From the NCBI GenBank assembly GCA_900073065.1, contig FJOG01000008.1, forward strand, positions 349,631 through 413,630: a DNA stretch of 64,000 nt. Direction: 5' to 3'. Origin of the DNA: Phialocephala subalpina (Eukaryota; Ascomycota; Leotiomycetes; Helotiales; Mollisiaceae). The position numbers were made by a program, and so were the translations under genes. Positions within the stretch are counted from its first letter, which is position 1. Each line of letters starts with the position of its first letter. Under the pieces are notes generated by a model. That model was given only the letters and a program-made list of their open reading frames with translations, did not search any database and was not told the origin of the DNA. Below are positions 33,462 to 45,008 of the stretch, in pieces.

Positions 33462-34698
33462 CTTTCATTTCTGGATTTGTTCCGATGTATATTTCTATCA
33501 CGCCTTGGCAATAACACAGCGCGTGTCTGCTCAAGCAATCTTATACCCTGCAACCCTAGGTTTTATCCAGGCTCAATAACCGCGTTATCTTTCTCCAACT
33601 CCTGGACGCAGGACATTGCCCGCCGCACATTCAGTGTCTCCAATGGCACTTGGTATCTTCTGCCACATCTGCAGCGTGTGGACGTTCCCTGCTTTTTCAG
33701 AAAGTGGAGGTTTTCGACTGAGGGGACTTATTGGCGGGCTGGCGAGGCTTACATCATGTTGTATCGAGCATGCAACCTCACCTCTAGGGCGTTCCCCAGC
33801 CTCAATTTCTGTGCTAATAATAATCGCCTGATTGCAGATCTCAGAAGTGGAAATGAGACACAGGTAGCCTCGTTGCACAATGACCCCTCTTCTCTCCGAA
33901 TTTCGACTCTTTGTTTCTCTCCAGCATTCCACCGGATTGTCTCGCAATGGCAAGATCTCAATCGCTCTACAGATTCTTCATCATAGCAGCTCTACAATCT
34001 GCCGTCTCTCCACAATCGCTATCCTCTTGCGTCGGAGAAGCAGTGTGGGATCTGCCTCCACGGATACGAACAACGATCCCAGAGTACCAGAATTGGGACC
34101 AGGACTTGTCCCAGAGATGCCTGTGGTGGAGAGACCTGGCGAATTGAGCACAGAAATTGGTGAGAAGGTGGACAGAGAAGTGGAGAGCAAGAAAGGCGTG
34201 GATCGAGTGAGTTAATTACCAAGTTGATATGCGCGGTCAATTTGAATCGCTCTCAACATTTCCTCTCGATACTTTCCAAGCTCCGAGTCATCTACTCGCT
34301 ATCTACACGCATCCGGAGGCGCTATATCTCGTAAAATCCCACAGCCAAGCAATTCAATCCTCCAGGCAACAGGTTTGTGTTCCTGGGCGGAATCCTTCAT
34401 CCAGCTTTCATATTCCAGCTCCACGAATCACAACCTATTAATTCGCTATTCTAGTCTTGAAGTGGCAAAGCTTTCTTGGCTACATCCTCTCGTTGGTTAA
34501 TTCGCGGCTGGGGTAGCGAAAATCTTTACCCCTTACTATTTCGACCTGATTCAATTCAGCCTTCAGCCCAGTGCCTTGTCCTAGCTACCATTTATATCTC
34601 ACGTCGCCATCCGGTTCGACAACGCTGGACATGTCTCTCCACTTCCGTCATCCCCTTCCTTCCTTTCCTCATCCTCTTCTTCTTCGTTCTCCTTTCGC
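33462..34698. other. Intergenic, no gene recognised
   Basis: Several short open frames occur on both strands, but none has a domain, signal peptide with support, or credible splice structure. The right part is CT-rich and probably the promoter of the following gene. Confidence 0.45.
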
Positions 34699-35576
34699 AT
34701 GTATCTAACGATGCAAATACCGCCGCGACTCTCTCGCTCACCTCTGATACAGGTACTATGTCTGCAATTATGGGCGTTTGGAGGATCGCAGGTGGAGGCA
34801 TTGAAATTCACAGTCGATAGTTGGTCAGAAGTAATAACAGGCGTTCCCTTCGACGTTACCTGGACAGGAGCATCAACTGGCGCTACACTTACGCTCTCGC
34901 TGCAGAACGGGACTTTGGTGAACCCCAATTATGTCAACAATATTCAAAGTACGTTTTCGTCTCTTTCTCATCTTACCCCGCTTCTTATGTTCGGTCGTCG
35001 ATTTCTTACCTTTTCACCACGAGGAAGAATCACCCAATATGCCAATAATACTAATCAATTCTTGCAGCTGGTATCGCGTCCAATGCATACACCTGGACAC
35101 CAGGCAACAGAGCCATAGTCGGCCAGGAATTCTTCCTGAAGGTCGCTGATACAGCAGGCTTAACTGCCCTCGGCGATATATTCACCGTTTTAGCATCCCC
35201 CACATCATCTTCGAGGCAGACATCTACGTCGGGCATTGCGAGCACGAGCGCAACACAAACAGGACCAGCAGCAAGCTCAGGAACAAGCAGCGGACTATCA
35301 ACAGGCGCAAAAGCAGGAATAGGTATCGGTGCTGCACTTGGAGCCATTGCGGTTATTGCGCTCATCTCATTCTTCCTCATGAGGAGAAGGAAACAAGCAA
35401 AAGCAGCGAACAGTCCGCAGAAATTGGGAGGAACGGGCATGGTGGGAGGGACATCACAAGAGAAGCAGAACTACGTGTTACTTCAAGCAGGTCCACCTGC
35501 AGAGATGCCAGGTACTGTACCAAGGAGGCCGGAAATGGAAGGAAGTCCCGGGGTTAGGGCTGAGATGCCTGCGTGA
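34699..35576 (+). CDS. Kre9/Knh1-like cell-surface protein with one membrane helix
   Basis: Two exons (34699-34948, 35068-35576) give 252 residues; a second in-frame ATG at 34711 would give 248. After a signal peptide the ectodomain begins LKFTVDSWSEVITGVPFDVT and continues WTGASTGATLTLSLQNGT, the start of the small beta-sandwich seen in Kre9/Knh1-type (Ser/Thr-rich, cell-wall) proteins, ending AYTWTPGNRAIVGQEFFLKV. A Ser/Thr-rich stalk follows, then one transmembrane helix (IGAALGAIAVIALISFFLM), RRRK and a cytosolic tail of about 60 residues. It is likely a wall-facing membrane protein. There is no GPI signal; the tail replaces it. The function is not known. Confidence 0.78.
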
Positions 35577-36129
35577 TCACGAGGAGGCGGTGGGGATTGT
35601 ACATACTGCGAATTCTCCGCAGTGCGGAGCTATGGAGATACCCTATGACAAACGAAATCACAACTGGACATACAATGTGGGGTTAGCAACGTTCCTTCAG
35701 CCTCAAGTCCAAGAAGTCTTCTGAACAAGCAAATTAGCCCCCAAAATGTTGGATCCGGCACTCACTACCGAGTCCTGCCAGGGGAAAGACGCCTTGTGGC
35801 TTACTCCCTCTCCCCTCATTCTGCGCCTCCCCAGACTTGGGGCTTCTCCGGCATTTGGTTTTTTTTCATCAGATATTCGTCACCTCCCCGCATAATGTAC
35901 CTTCGTTGAAACGTTTCATTGTTTTTATCGTGATGTTTGGACGCAGCCTAAGCGGGAATTCAATTTGGGTGGTGAGTATGACAGCAGGTAATGCTGCATG
36001 AGAAACGATGAAAAGTTTTCTTGGCGATATAAAGCGTTATGCTGCTCTTGGGAATTGGGAGGAGAATTGAGTGGCGGTTTCGATTCGACTTGAATTGGTT
36101 CCTTCGTTCTCATTCTCGGTCTTTAAATA
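35577..36129. other. Intergenic, no gene recognised
   Basis: Spacer between the surface-protein gene and the GH30 remnant. Nothing recognisable. Confidence 0.5.
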
Positions 36130-37603
36130 GTGGTTGCCATCGGAATGCTCCTAATCATCCTTCTCCTCACGTGTTCCTTCTCGAGCACAAAACGACACCG
36201 ACCCACTAGAACCCCGCCCCCCCCCCCGGCGCTCCCCGTCGTCTCGATCACCGTCAACGCCCACCAAAAATACCAAACAATAGAAGGCTTCGGAATCTCA
36301 GAGGACTTCAGACGCGCGCACGGCATCCATAAACACCCCAACTCCTCACACATCCTCGACCTCCTATTCTCTGACACCCTCGGCGCAGGCCTCACCATCC
36401 TGAGAAACGGAATCGGGTCCTCGAATTCAACTGCTGCAGATTAGATGCTATCCATCGAACCCTCACCACCCACCTCTCCCTCCTCCCCCCGCAACCTACA
36501 CCTTCAGCAACGACTCATCCCAAATCTGGCTCTCCCTCGCCGCTCAAAACTACAGCGTCAACACATTCTACGCCTCAGCTTTGTCCGCACCATGGTACAT
36601 GAAAACCAACGCCAACGACCTAGACGGTGGCTGCCTCTGCTGCGTAACCGGCACCTCCTGCTCAACCGGCGACTGGCGTCTCCATTTCGCGAACTACCTT
36701 ATCCAGTATCTCATCTCCTACCAAAAAGCAGGAATAAACATCAGCCACCTCGGGTTCCAAAACGAACCCAACATCTCACCTTCTTATGCCGGTATGCGCT
36801 CCTACGGATCCCAAGCGGTGGATTTCCTCAAAATCCTCGTACCGGCGTTAAAAAGTTCTGGATTTGGAAATATGAAGGTTGTGTGTTGTGATAACACAGG
36901 TTGGACAATCTCCCAATCCACCCTCTCAGAAATCAAATCCGCGGAAGGAGAACAATTACTCGACATCTACTCCTCACACGGATATTCCTCGCCTCCAACA
37001 ACACCACTCAACACCTCGCTACCAGTCCTTCACCTCGCTCTGGGACTCCGGCTCTCAGAATACAGATCCGGATTCGGGAGAAGTGACGATCAATGAGGGA
37101 ACGGAAGCAGATGGATTAGTTTAGGCCCAAAATATTCAGGATGGGTTGGTGAAGTCGAATATTTCGGCTTTTTTGCATTGGATGGGGGCGGAGGAGGGGA
37201 CGGGGAGTGATATGTTGATTCGTCTAAACTCCACGACCAACAGTTATACGGTATCGAAGAGGTTGTGGGCCTATGCGTATTCTGGGAGGTATGTGAAGTC
37301 AGGGTTAGGAGTGTTTATGTCGACTCCTCGAGTTTTTGGGATTCAATCGGCGTTTCTGCTTTTGAGAGTAAGGAGGTGGGACGCAGTGGGATCAAGGGGA
37401 TTACAGTACAGGTGCTTAACATAGAATTTAGAAATGTGACGGTCAGCATGTTGGTCAATGGAGCGAGGGAGGGAGGAGTTGTGTTGCTTGTCTTGACGAA
37501 CGAAGCGCTTGACTTGCAGGCCAGCGAGTACCTGGCTATGAGGGAGGGGTTGTTGAATGCGACAGTTCCAGCGAGGTCGATGATGAGCTTTGTATTCACT
37601 TGA
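36130..37603 (+). pseudogene. GH30 endoxylanase/glucanase-like gene, multiply broken
   Basis: Similarity to fungal GH30 enzymes runs the full length, but in three different frames. Frame 1 gives YQTIEGFGISEDFRRAHGI and GAGLTILRNGIGSSNS, then TAG at 36442-36444 before MLSIEPSPP. A slip in the C-rich run near 36485-36495 moves reading to YTFSNDSSQIWLSLA, YASALSAPWYMKTNANDLDG and LGFQNEPNISPSYAGMR, with the acid/base Glu in NEP. Another slip near 37030 leads to a frame with TAG at 37122-37124, where TGG is expected before AQNIQDG, then SAFLHWMGAEEG. A last slip near 37280 leads to the C-terminal beta domain. The nucleophile region is not recognisable. The start has a hydrophobic leader. No active enzyme is expected. 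Confidence 0.82.
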
Positions 37604-38494
37604 AGGGCAAGGATAGAGTGACAGGAATGAAAAATTTGACTTGCAGAATCCTAGACAATGTTCTGTGCAGACATATTGAAAGCCCCATTATACACTTTAT
37701 TCTCATCCGAAGGTTGCTACGACTTAATTCCAATTGACGATTCTTGAATGTTGACAGCGAAAATCTGGTGCGTCGACACCGAAAAGTAGTGCTTGGACGT
37801 CCTCGCTGTCGACACCGAAACGCAGTCCGAGAAACCTCAACGACGAAGCGCCCGACCCAAGACCCTGATAGTCTGAGTGCAGGGAGGGGATATGGGGTGG
37901 GACTAAGGTACTTGAAGATATCGTAGTGGACACACTTTTGGGGCCCAGTGGAAGCATATATTCCAGGAGAGATGCATCACGTGAAGTAGAGGACGAGTTG
38001 TCAGAATTGGGTTTGAAGTTTGAACGTGACGCGTTGCGTTGAAGATGAGTGGGGAATTGCAGACGTCTAAATTGAGAAAAGAATGAAAAGGTTGTTCTGA
38101 AATACGTTTCTAGTCATGAGTATTCTTCCAGGACTGGAAATGGGTATCGCGTGAATTGAGTCGGTCCTAAATTGTATCCTCAGTTTCACTTGAAAGACCT
38201 GACATTGGGACGAACTCTCTGGCCACGAGAGTACATACATTAAGATCAAACATTCATATTAGAACTAATGTCAGACTTCTCAGTGCGCTGCAGCTATTGA
38301 GGAAGCCCACTTGAGCAAATCAAATATTCAAAACTTGAACGCACAATGTAGACTCTAAAATGTCGGAAGTTGGTCAAAACGATAAATCAGTCTTTGATAA
38401 TGTGTCATACCATGCTCCTAGCCCACACACCCACCCCAACCCAAACGCCTAACTCTCGTTGAAATGCAATGCCCCTCCCGTCCCGTCCCGTCCC
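37604..38494. other. Intergenic, no gene recognised
   Basis: Lies between the GH30 remnant and the 3' end of the mannosidase gene. A GTCGACACCGAAA motif occurs twice near 37770-37820. Nothing else was seen. Confidence 0.45.
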
Positions 38495-40445
38495 TCACCT
38501 CGGCCTCTTCAGCGGATGCGCTTCCGTATTCAGCACATATTCATCCAAATCTACAACATCCGGCGTACTGAATAATAGATAGAAATATTTAAGTGTCTCC
38601 GCCAACCAAAAACTCTCCATCTCATCCGACTTCCCACTCGCCGGACTCAACACATCTTGAATCGCGGAATGGGCTAAGGGAGTTTTGGTATGAGCCATTA
38701 TGGATTTGAACATGTGCCAGCCGGAGTCGGCCCAGTAGGCATCGCCTGTTATGCGGTGGAGGATGAAAACGGATTCTATTGCTTCTGGTCTGGTTTATGT
38801 TAGAAATGGAAGATGGCAGAAGAAGGCAGAAGAGGGTAGGCAAGGGTAAGGAAGAGGGAGGAGAGGAGAGACGTACCTGAGGAGGTAACGAGCATCTTGG
38901 ATAGAAGCAAATCCAGGCGAGAGCTTGTTCGCGAGGATCCGTTCTTGGATTAATCCCTCCTCGGCGTAGCGATCGATTGCATTATACCATGTCTTCGTAT
39001 CCCACTTGCAGCTTGTCCTGTTCTCACAGGGCACAGCTGTGAATGTTTCTGGCATGATGCCCGTCACCGTATTTTTGTAAGCCCAAACACAACCATCTGC
39101 TAGCTTCGCACCATCTTCAACATCTTCCGGTCGATCGAAGATCTTGCCTGCGATAGCAAGCATACCGCCAGTGAAACATGTCAAATGCTGTAGCTCGGGC
39201 GACAATCTTGGCGCATTGCTTCCCTGTTTCTGGACTGTTCCTGAGATCAGAATGTCCTCGTCTCCAATGGTCATTGGGCGGAAGAACAGGTACTTCTTTG
39301 CCACTTCGACGAATTTCTCGTACATGTTTTGGTATGATAGCATGTTCCCGCCGAGGAGCATGAATTGTTTGGGAAGATATTCGTATGTCGAGTCTGCTAA
39401 AGCTCCGAGTGTGAATTGTTCGTCCATGCCTGCATATGGTGAGGCGAGTAGGCAGCTTTCGTTGAATCTTGAGGAGTCCACCAAGGCTGGCCACATCCCT
39501 GGTAATTCGGTCTTGTCTTGCCATTTCTCGAGCTCGTTCATGATACGCTGGATACCATCGTAGTATTTGTCGTTGCCCGTGATTTGCGAGAGACGTGTGA
39601 ATTCGAGGGACAACGAACCCAGGACGGCGAGGACTATCGAGCTGCTAGGCACATGATTGTTGGCATACTCGTCGGTTCTATTCCATATTAGCATTCCGTC
39701 TTCTCTAAGGGAGGCTACTGCAAGCTTACGCAGACCACAGATAATGCGGCGTAGGCATCCTATTCGGCGTATCAAAAGCCGTAAACAACAGCTCCGCCAA
39801 CTCAACCGCCTTCTGCACCAAAATATAATGCTTCCCCCCACTAATATCAAACGCACTCAGCAATCCTCCCAAATGCCTTATCGTCGTCTCGAACAAATTG
39901 ATCTGACATCCCTCCGTATTTGTAAAATCAATATTCCTCAACTCCACCAAGGACAATTCGAACTCCTCTCTTAGTCCCATTATCCATAATGTGTCGAGAG
40001 AATCTACCATGGTAGCTGCCCATCCGCAGAAGGGAGATTTGAATCCGCCTTCGATGGGTTTTAGTTCGTCGTGGCCCCAGGCCTCTTTTTTGTATCCATT
40101 CCATGCGTGGAGGAATTCATCTTTCACTTCTGCCAATCTGCTCTCTCTTAACCTCTTGTCACTAAACGACTCTGGGATCGGCACATGTTGTATCTTCGGG
40201 ATCTTTCGCGGTGAGCGGTTTGAAAGTCGGATCGTGGTAGAAGGATCGATGGGGTATCGTTCTGGTCTTAGAGGTATGGGAACATAATTGAATTCGAATT
40301 TCGGTTTCCCCAGTCCACTGTCTTTGATGAAGAAGATAACTGTCAACAGCAGGCAGACCACTCCCAGTATTCTCGTAACTCGGCGGGTTGACCGCGGGAA
40401 TGGGGACGTCTGCCGTTGATCATTAGCCCATCCATATCCCAACAT
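38495..40445 (-). CDS. GH47 class I alpha-1,2-mannosidase
   Basis: Three exons on the minus strand (40445-39730, 39677-38877, 38789-38495) give 603 residues. The N-terminus is cytosolic, then a signal anchor ([15 protein letters not shown]) marks a type II membrane protein of the ER or Golgi. GH47 blocks follow in order: [121 protein letters not shown] and LNTEAHPL. These include the acidic catalytic residues and the terminal Thr-Glu-Ala-His calcium-site region. It trims alpha-1,2-mannose from N-glycans during processing or quality control. The start was chosen at [10 protein letters not shown]; an upstream in-frame Met would add 54 residues. Confidence 0.9.
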
Positions 40446-41305
40446 GGCAGCGGAGTAGAGGGGAGGAGAGAGAACAAACCATGAAAGGCACCAAATCAAC
40501 ACCAGCTTGCAACTCGATCGCAAGCTCTTACTTCGTATGCTTTCAGAAGGTAAGGATTCAATAAACAACACCTGCACAGATCCACGCCAAGAAGTCATGT
40601 CTCTCAAGTGCTGCTAGTGAATGTAGCCTTGTAACGTCTCTCGTCTCACTTTCTGGCTGTTGGATGAATGTGGGCGGCTGAGTGTCCGAGGGTGTCTCCA
40701 CCCGTTGTGGGGTATTTCATCCATGGTCGAGATTTTGGATTGGAAGGAGCGCCTTGGAGGATCGCAGCATGTTGGAGTACTGGGAAGGCGCGTACGAGGA
40801 TATATTTAAATGTTGGAGATGGAATTGATGATGATGTTGTCGAAGTTGGATCTCATTGGGGTCTTCCCGCCCGAACCCCTGAGCTTGCGGCTTTAGCGTG
40901 CAGAAGCGCTGAGACCCCGGTCTTAGTTGGGCTTGGGCCATTTTCTTCCTCAAAATGTCCCTCTAAGTATGGAACATTTTGACACTATTCATATATTTGT
41001 GGAGCGTATGTTTTGTGATTTTGGAGACCCAAAAGATCCCAAATCATCTCAGTTTGGATCCAACATGACCAGAAAATGCAAGAAGCCGGTACATGGCACA
41101 AAGACCTCATGATGAGGGAAAGAAGGACAGAGAGAGAAGAGTATTTATTTGTCCAGCGCTAACTGACAATCTTCCCCGGCCGTATGTCTCGAAGATAGCT
41201 CGCTCTCATCATCAATCCCAGTTGACAGACATCTTGGCCAATTCAGCGCTTTCAGCCCATCTCAGCGACCTCAGCGTCTTTCTTCTCACTCCCCCTGAAC
41301 CCATC
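40446..41305. other. Intergenic, mannosidase promoter
   Basis: Upstream of the minus-strand mannosidase and downstream of the cupin gene. No gene or repeat recognised. Confidence 0.5.
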
Positions 41306-42227
41306 TCACAACTCAACACCAACATCTCCTGGCGAGAACGTCGCAAATTGAGCCATGACATCCCTCTGCTCCGCCTCCGTCAACGGCTTCCCAGTCTTGT
41401 TTTGCGCCGCATTGACAGCCTTAGCCAACATCCTCAAATAGTCCACGTAGTAAGCTGGCGTGAATGTATTGAAGAACTCTGCTTCCTCCTCGAATGGGTT
41501 CCTATTGTTCCGTCAACAATGCTCCCACAACAAATTGCTAGCTCGTCGGCCACTCTCTCGCATTCATGGGAAAGAAGAGAATAGCGACTCACGAGAAAGT
41601 ATGAATCGACTTCGTAGGCACAATCACATAATCCCCAGCTTTGGTATCGATATCCTTCGTTTCTTTACTGCCTGTCTTTGCGTCATCGGCGGGGATGACT
41701 GTGAATCGAAGGCGGCCTTTGGTGACGAAGAAGGTTTCGTCGTGCATGCGGTGCCACTGTATTCATCAACTCCTATTCTCTCATTCCCACCTCCCATTTA
41801 CGTCCCCGCATTCCAGCCCTAACTAAACCCTCATAATCTCCAAGGAGAAGGGGGAAAGAAAAAGAAGACAAACATGAATAGGTGGCCCTTTACTCCCACC
41901 CTTAATCGTCAGGATCATACTCCCTGCCATCTAATTAGCACTCAAGATTCGGGGGAGAGCGCTAGAGCTAGGAGCCGTCTTGGGGCTGAGAATAGAGCAA
42001 ATAAACACGAGCCGTTTGCGTGTAGGCACCTGAGACAGCTCTCATACAAAAGAAAGTAGCGAATTAGTATGGAAATAAGACGTACCAATCCTATTATCCG
42101 TATTCCTCCCATCTTCCAAAACCCGAATGGTCAAAGGCCCCATATGAAGGACCTCGCCTTCGAAGCCTTCGCCATCTTTGATGAGCGATACGTCTGTGTA
42201 GTTGAAGTGTGTTGAGGGGGTTGCCAT
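41306..42227 (-). CDS. Small cupin-fold protein (quercetin dioxygenase-like)
   Basis: Four exons on the minus strand (42227-42086, 41923-41874, 41756-41593, 41501-41306) give 183 residues, with phases agreeing at each junction. The cupin motif 1 is split between exons 2 and 3: PPIH joined to WHRMHDETFFVTKGRLRF, giving the metal-binding His-His-Glu set. Motif 2 is GDYVIVPTKSIHTFSNP. The C-terminal helix block reads FNTFTPAYYVDYLRML. The donor of intron 2 is GTTTGT, weaker than usual but the only fit. The family includes metal-dependent dioxygenases and isomerases; the substrate is unknown. The start MATPSTHFNY was preferred to an upstream in-frame Met because homologous small cupins begin here. 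Confidence 0.75.
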
Positions 42228-43214
42228 CTTGCTTGCGGTGAGTTGTCGGGTTCGATGAAGTGTACGAGTGGTCTTGTTGAAGGAAAATGGAGATGAGGTG
42301 AGATGCGGGGTATTGAGGAGGGGAAGTCCGAAGGTGTCGAGAATGTGGAACAAAAACAGAAAGAGTGATGGAAACGTCTTTATAAGTTGTCACTGTTTCC
42401 TGTGTTTGGCAGCAGAATGGCTAGGTTAGAGGAAACTGCATCTACGTCGGAAATTTATATATGAAGTCGTGCAACGATCAATGCAGCGGGATCACGCCCT
42501 ATTTGAGCTTTGGCGGGGTAGCTGGCGCGAGATCTACGCCGAGACCGACTCCCGAATACCCCTAAATTCAGCCCTGCCAAGCGAGAACCAGGGTGTTTCA
42601 AAGGGGTTCCGATGCGAGAAAAAAACGAACTTGCTTCGAATGTTCAATTTCCAGGCAGTGAAATTGGTCAATTGGTCGATTCCTTACGAGCGTAGATGCC
42701 TGGTTTGCTCACGGAGATTGTGAGGCTTGAATGGTTCATTGAATTGAGACTGACATGTGTCTTACAAGAGGTAATCTTACGTGGACATCAAACATTGGAC
42801 CACATTCATCCGAACAATTCTGTACTTTCTTGTTCTGATTTCTGGAAAGCCTCACAACAGCGGGAATAGTCCAAGCTCTTGCATGCTGACGTCGAATCCC
42901 CCATCCCGGTACCAGAAATCCACGCAAGACCTTGTCTTCTTGCATTATGCCGATTCTCGAGTCCTGGGATTTGAAGCCGTACAAGCAAAATATCGGGCAG
43001 GTAGCAGAAGTTAGACATGAAAGTTTTACTCCGTTGTTGATAAGGAATGCTATGCTGGAGGGTAGCTCCAACGGCTTCTGATATCTAATCTCCAAGTTCA
43101 ACTTCGCGATTCAGACAACTTGAGAAACGAAAGCTCACAGATCTTCCTCTGCACTCCAACGCTCAGGATACTATGCACGTCAGCTAACCACTCCAAACAG
43201 CTGTATTTCTCTTC
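42228..43214. other. Intergenic, no gene recognised
   Basis: Between the cupin gene and the F-box-like gene, both on the minus strand. No motif stands out. Confidence 0.5.
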
Positions 43215-45008
43215 TTAGCTACTCCTTGCCTCCCCACGGAAGCTATAGTGATAGCTATAGAGGGAATGGACTTCGCGATAGAGCATATCCCACGGCGGTA
43301 CTTCGTCCTTGTCCACCCTTTTACCCGTCCAGCCAGCCTCAACCGCAGCGTCAAGACGGGCTAGGCGTTCGCTGTTCGGCGTTTCGGGCCAACCTAGGTA
43401 GTCGAAGATCGCGGCAATATTCAAGAACTCGGTCACGTAAGGTAGCCTCGCATGAACAAAATTGTCGATATCCTTCATCCACTGAACCACGTCTCGACAC
43501 ACCTCCCGCATATCCACGTATGACAGATCCTCGAATCGCCTCTGCAATGTCTTCACGTCCTCTTTCTCGTCGTCGCCTTCTAGGCCCGTGGGTTCAAATG
43601 GTGGTTGATCAGGCACGGCGTGATGCCCGCAGTGCCGCTCGCTGAGGTAGCAGAAGGCACAGTCCTGCATGATGCTCCCTGTGGACTTCCGCGCGGTTGG
43701 AAAGGCGACGAAACGGTCCACCGACATCTCTCCTCGCACAGGCCAGAGGGGGAGGTTGTTGTGGAAGAGCTCTCGGAGAAAGTTGTAGAGCGGGATTGAC
43801 TTGTTGGCGAGAGTGTCGGTTTCTTGCCATGTAGGGCTGTCGGGGTCCTCGTCATCGAACTCTGTGTTCGGGGTCAAGGCACTGCTACGGGGTTGAGTTT
43901 CAATGGCTTCGAAAGCTTCGAGGACTTGCGGTGAGATGGAGGAGGTGACAAGATTCGCTGATGATGGTGCAGACTGCGTGCGTGCAGCACGAGATTGCAT
44001 CGATTTGGAGATCCCGGGATAAGCCCCATGACTTCTGTCGAACTCGAGGTATTCGTCGGCCCAGGGGGGGTTCACGGCAAAAGTCAACTTCTGAGCGTTC
44101 AGATTCTTGAGAATTTCATACTCTGGCCAATGACTCTCAATGTCTTCAGATCGCATTTTGGGAACTGCTTGTTTCGTCAGAGTTCCGTCGGGTTTCCATT
44201 CATTTTGATCGAACCATGAATAAGTTCGATCGCTCCACAACCCGGGATGACGTATGCCCCCCCAGGAGACAACGATACGAAGGTGCTGGAGGCCAGAGAA
44301 ATGCATGAGACTGGTGATAATATCTCGGTACCCGGCGTTGTCGTCCCCTTGGAGGTCCAGGGTGTCCCATATGTCCAAGTAACATACCATCGCACAGCCT
44401 TCCTTCCCCAAGAACTCGACAAATCGCGGGAGGACAGGAAGCCACTCTACGGTGATTACGCGGTTGCTAAAGAAGATGAACATTGCCTCGAACCGTAACT
44501 GTCGTGAAGTTTGCAACAACGCGGTCGACAACCAAAACTTCAGCTCTACGACCTCGCTGCTAAGGCAGATTCTTTGCATGTCTATGCCATCGCGGTCTAG
44601 GAACGGAGCATACCTCTCCTCCGGACGCTTCACCTCCTCATCTCTATCAAAATAGTGCCTGTATATTCGATTCCGGATCTCGGACGGTAGGTGGAGGAGA
44701 GAGACGTTGCTCGGATAGCGAGACTGGGTCAGGACCTTCCCTCCGCGTGGCTTGACCACGAAGAGCTGCGGATACAGGACGGAGGTTCCGCCCGGAAATC
44801 TGGCCAGCCATGCATCTGCAGCGGTGTCTTCCTCCCAGTATGCCTTATCTGCGCATCCCTCATCTGCGAGCGAGTCTATCTCACCCTCATCGCTGTCTTC
44901 ACTCGAGGCTTCACTGCCCCAGCTGCAAGTGCTGCCTGCCTCGGATATAGATCTGGAGTCGTCGGGGGCGTCTGAGTAGGGGGCGGACTGTGGAGGTGGG
45001 TTATTCAT
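43215..45008 (-). CDS. F-box-like/2EXR-type hypothetical protein
   Basis: A single exon of 597 residues on the minus strand. The N-terminal 60 residues are acidic and Ser-rich (EASSEDSDEGEIDSLADEG), likely disordered. Around residue 105 is LLHLPSEIRNRIYRHYF, the short helical motif of fungal F-box-like or 2EXR proteins, followed by STALLQTSRQLRFEAMFIFF and NRVITVEWLP, typical of this very large ascomycete family. A Cys/His cluster (CAFCYLSERHCGHH) near residue 455 might bind zinc. The function is unknown; F-box relatives recruit substrates to ubiquitin ligases. The start is the ATG at 45008, and the frame is complete. Confidence 0.7.
   Translation of the reverse strand: MNNPPPQSAPYSDAPDDSRSISEAGSTCSWGSEASSEDSDEGEIDSLADEGCADKAYWEEDTAADAWLARFPGGTSVLYPQLFVVKPRGGKVLTQSRYPSNVSLLHLPSEIRNRIYRHYFDRDEEVKRPEERYAPFLDRDGIDMQRICLSSEVVELKFWLSTALLQTSRQLRFEAMFIFFSNRVITVEWLPVLPRFVEFLGKEGCAMVCYLDIWDTLDLQGDDNAGYRDIITSLMHFSGLQHLRIVVSWGGIRHPGLWSDRTYSWFDQNEWKPDGTLTKQAVPKMRSEDIESHWPEYEILKNLNAQKLTFAVNPPWADEYLEFDRSHGAYPGISKSMQSRAARTQSAPSSANLVTSSISPQVLEAFEAIETQPRSSALTPNTEFDDEDPDSPTWQETDTLANKSIPLYNFLRELFHNNLPLWPVRGEMSVDRFVAFPTARKSTGSIMQDCAFCYLSERHCGHHAVPDQPPFEPTGLEGDDEKEDVKTLQRRFEDLSYVDMREVCRDVVQWMKDIDNFVHARLPYVTEFLNIAAIFDYLGWPETPNSERLARLDAAVEAGWTGKRVDKDEVPPWDMLYREVHSLYSYHYSFRGEARSS

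Noticed and set aside
33880..34215. Small secreted-protein-like frames around 33911-34215
   Set aside because: Hydrophobic starts are present in two overlapping frames, but there is no consistent gene model or cysteine pattern.
42890..42925. tRNA-like B-box (GTCGAATCC)
   Set aside because: There is no matching A-box or cloverleaf around it.
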